From positions 62,001 to 126,000 of the forward strand of contig RQOL01000759.1 of NCBI GenBank assembly GCA_013076295.1: a DNA stretch of 64,000 nucleotides, written 5' to 3'. A model generated the notes under the pieces. The model had not been told where the DNA came from and made no database searches. It was given only the letters and a program-made list of their open reading frames with translations. The stretch is from Sanderia malayensis. Its lineage: Eukaryota; Cnidaria; Scyphozoa; Semaeostomeae; Pelagiidae. The stretch's first letter is position 1; each line of letters begins with the position of its first letter. Position numbers and translations under genes: made by a program. Of the stretch, positions 63,746-64,000 are shown piece by piece.

Positions 63746-64000
63746 CTTTGCTACTGAGATAATAAGTGAAATCGATCGTTTTTATAGATTACTCGAAATC
63801 CTGCGCATGCGCAGTTAAGAAGCTGGTTCTAGCCCACCTGATTAAAGTATGCCAATTCGAATGAAGATTATGTAATCATTCAAAGAAGGTTCGAGCCATA
63901 AAGTGATGCATGTGCAGTTGAGAGGTAGAAGCATATAAGAATACACACAGTAATATTTTTTCTGAATTATCATTTTTAACATAATTAACTTATATTTCAT
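63746..64000. other. Right edge of the window, promoter-like sequence
   Basis: Contains CTGCGCATGCGCAG (63,803-63,816, NRF-1-like palindrome), TTCGAA words and gcatataag (63,930). The Polinton terminus was not seen, so it probably continues beyond the window. Confidence 0.35.

Larger units (their letters stand above)
45240..64000. mobile_element. Polinton/Maverick (virus-like self-synthesising transposon)
   Basis: Contains the full hallmark set: protein-primed DNA polymerase B, retroviral-type integrase with chromodomain, A32/FtsK-like packaging ATPase, adenovirus-type cysteine protease and capsid proteins. The left limit is uncertain (44.75-45.3 kb) and the right end may lie outside the window, since gene remnants and a TATA-like element (gcatataag, 63,930) continue to the edge. 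Terminal inverted repeats were not found. Decay: polymerase interrupted by a foldback element, frameshift in its N-terminus, tandem duplication in a capsid-related gene. Confidence 0.92.

Noticed and set aside
45240..64000. Terminal inverted repeats of the Polinton within the window
   Set aside because: The inverted similarity found (46.2-46.6 against 61.4-61.65 kb) is internal and promoter-like with genes outside it on both sides, so it is not the element terminus.

Overview
The window is eukaryotic DNA, AT-rich, with GT-AG introns and almost no ordinary gene space. The dense mix of Helitron, DIRS, BEL/Pao, PIF/Harbinger, pogo-like and Polinton/Maverick elements, with mobile-repeat protein families I know mainly from cnidarians, suggests an invertebrate animal, probably a cnidarian. 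No host gene was recognised well enough to name a species.

Layout. 0.6-6.0 kb: a Helitron RepHel gene on the minus strand, with five exons and four short introns, decayed by a stop and a frameshift. 7.7-13.0 kb: two probable host genes with short, phase-consistent exons; their introns hold a MITE, microsatellites and mobile repeats. 13.7-16.3 kb: a truncated DIRS element with Gag-like, reverse transcriptase and RNase H parts. 16.3-19.9 kb: repeat-rich DNA built from a ~0.8 kb repeat ('R') and a ~0.1 kb hairpin-rich repeat ('S') that carries CATA microsatellite tails; both families recur at 10-12 kb and 35 kb. 20.2-24.4 kb: a complete BEL/Pao insertion with LTRs and a 5-bp target duplication, but with protease and most of the reverse transcriptase deleted. 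24.4-31.8 kb: two PIF/Harbinger elements; a fragment of a third lies at 41.4-42.7 kb. 32.8-36.0 kb: small relics, including an RLE-type retroelement tail and a tRNA-like SINE. 36.3-38.8 kb: a broken gene fusing a protein kinase to a RecQ-like helicase. 39.2-41.2 kb: a nearly intact DDE transposase. 43.5-44.7 kb: a palindromic element that may contain a piggyBac-like insertion.

From about 45.2 kb to the right edge lies a Polinton/Maverick, a virus-like DNA transposon. The plus strand carries protein-primed DNA polymerase B with a zinc-finger N-terminus. The minus strand carries a compact chain of nine genes: packaging ATPase, basic protein, integrase, penton/minor-capsid-like protein, small protein, second penton/minor-capsid-like protein, core-like protein, major capsid protein and adenovirus-type protease. 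To the right are a gene of unknown function, a Fic-domain (AMPylase-like) gene, two very basic proteins and a degenerate second Fic-like ORF. The polymerase is split by a 2.55 kb foldback element with 1.2 kb inverted arms. It and the penton-like gene are also frameshifted, so this copy is dead.

Most interesting: two promoter regions of the Polinton (46.2-46.6 kb and 61.4-61.65 kb) are packed with textbook perfect heat-shock elements plus CCAAT boxes, arranged as inverted copies facing the polymerase and the minus-strand late-like cluster. Together with the Fic gene this suggests a stress-triggered, virus-like element carrying a host-manipulation enzyme.
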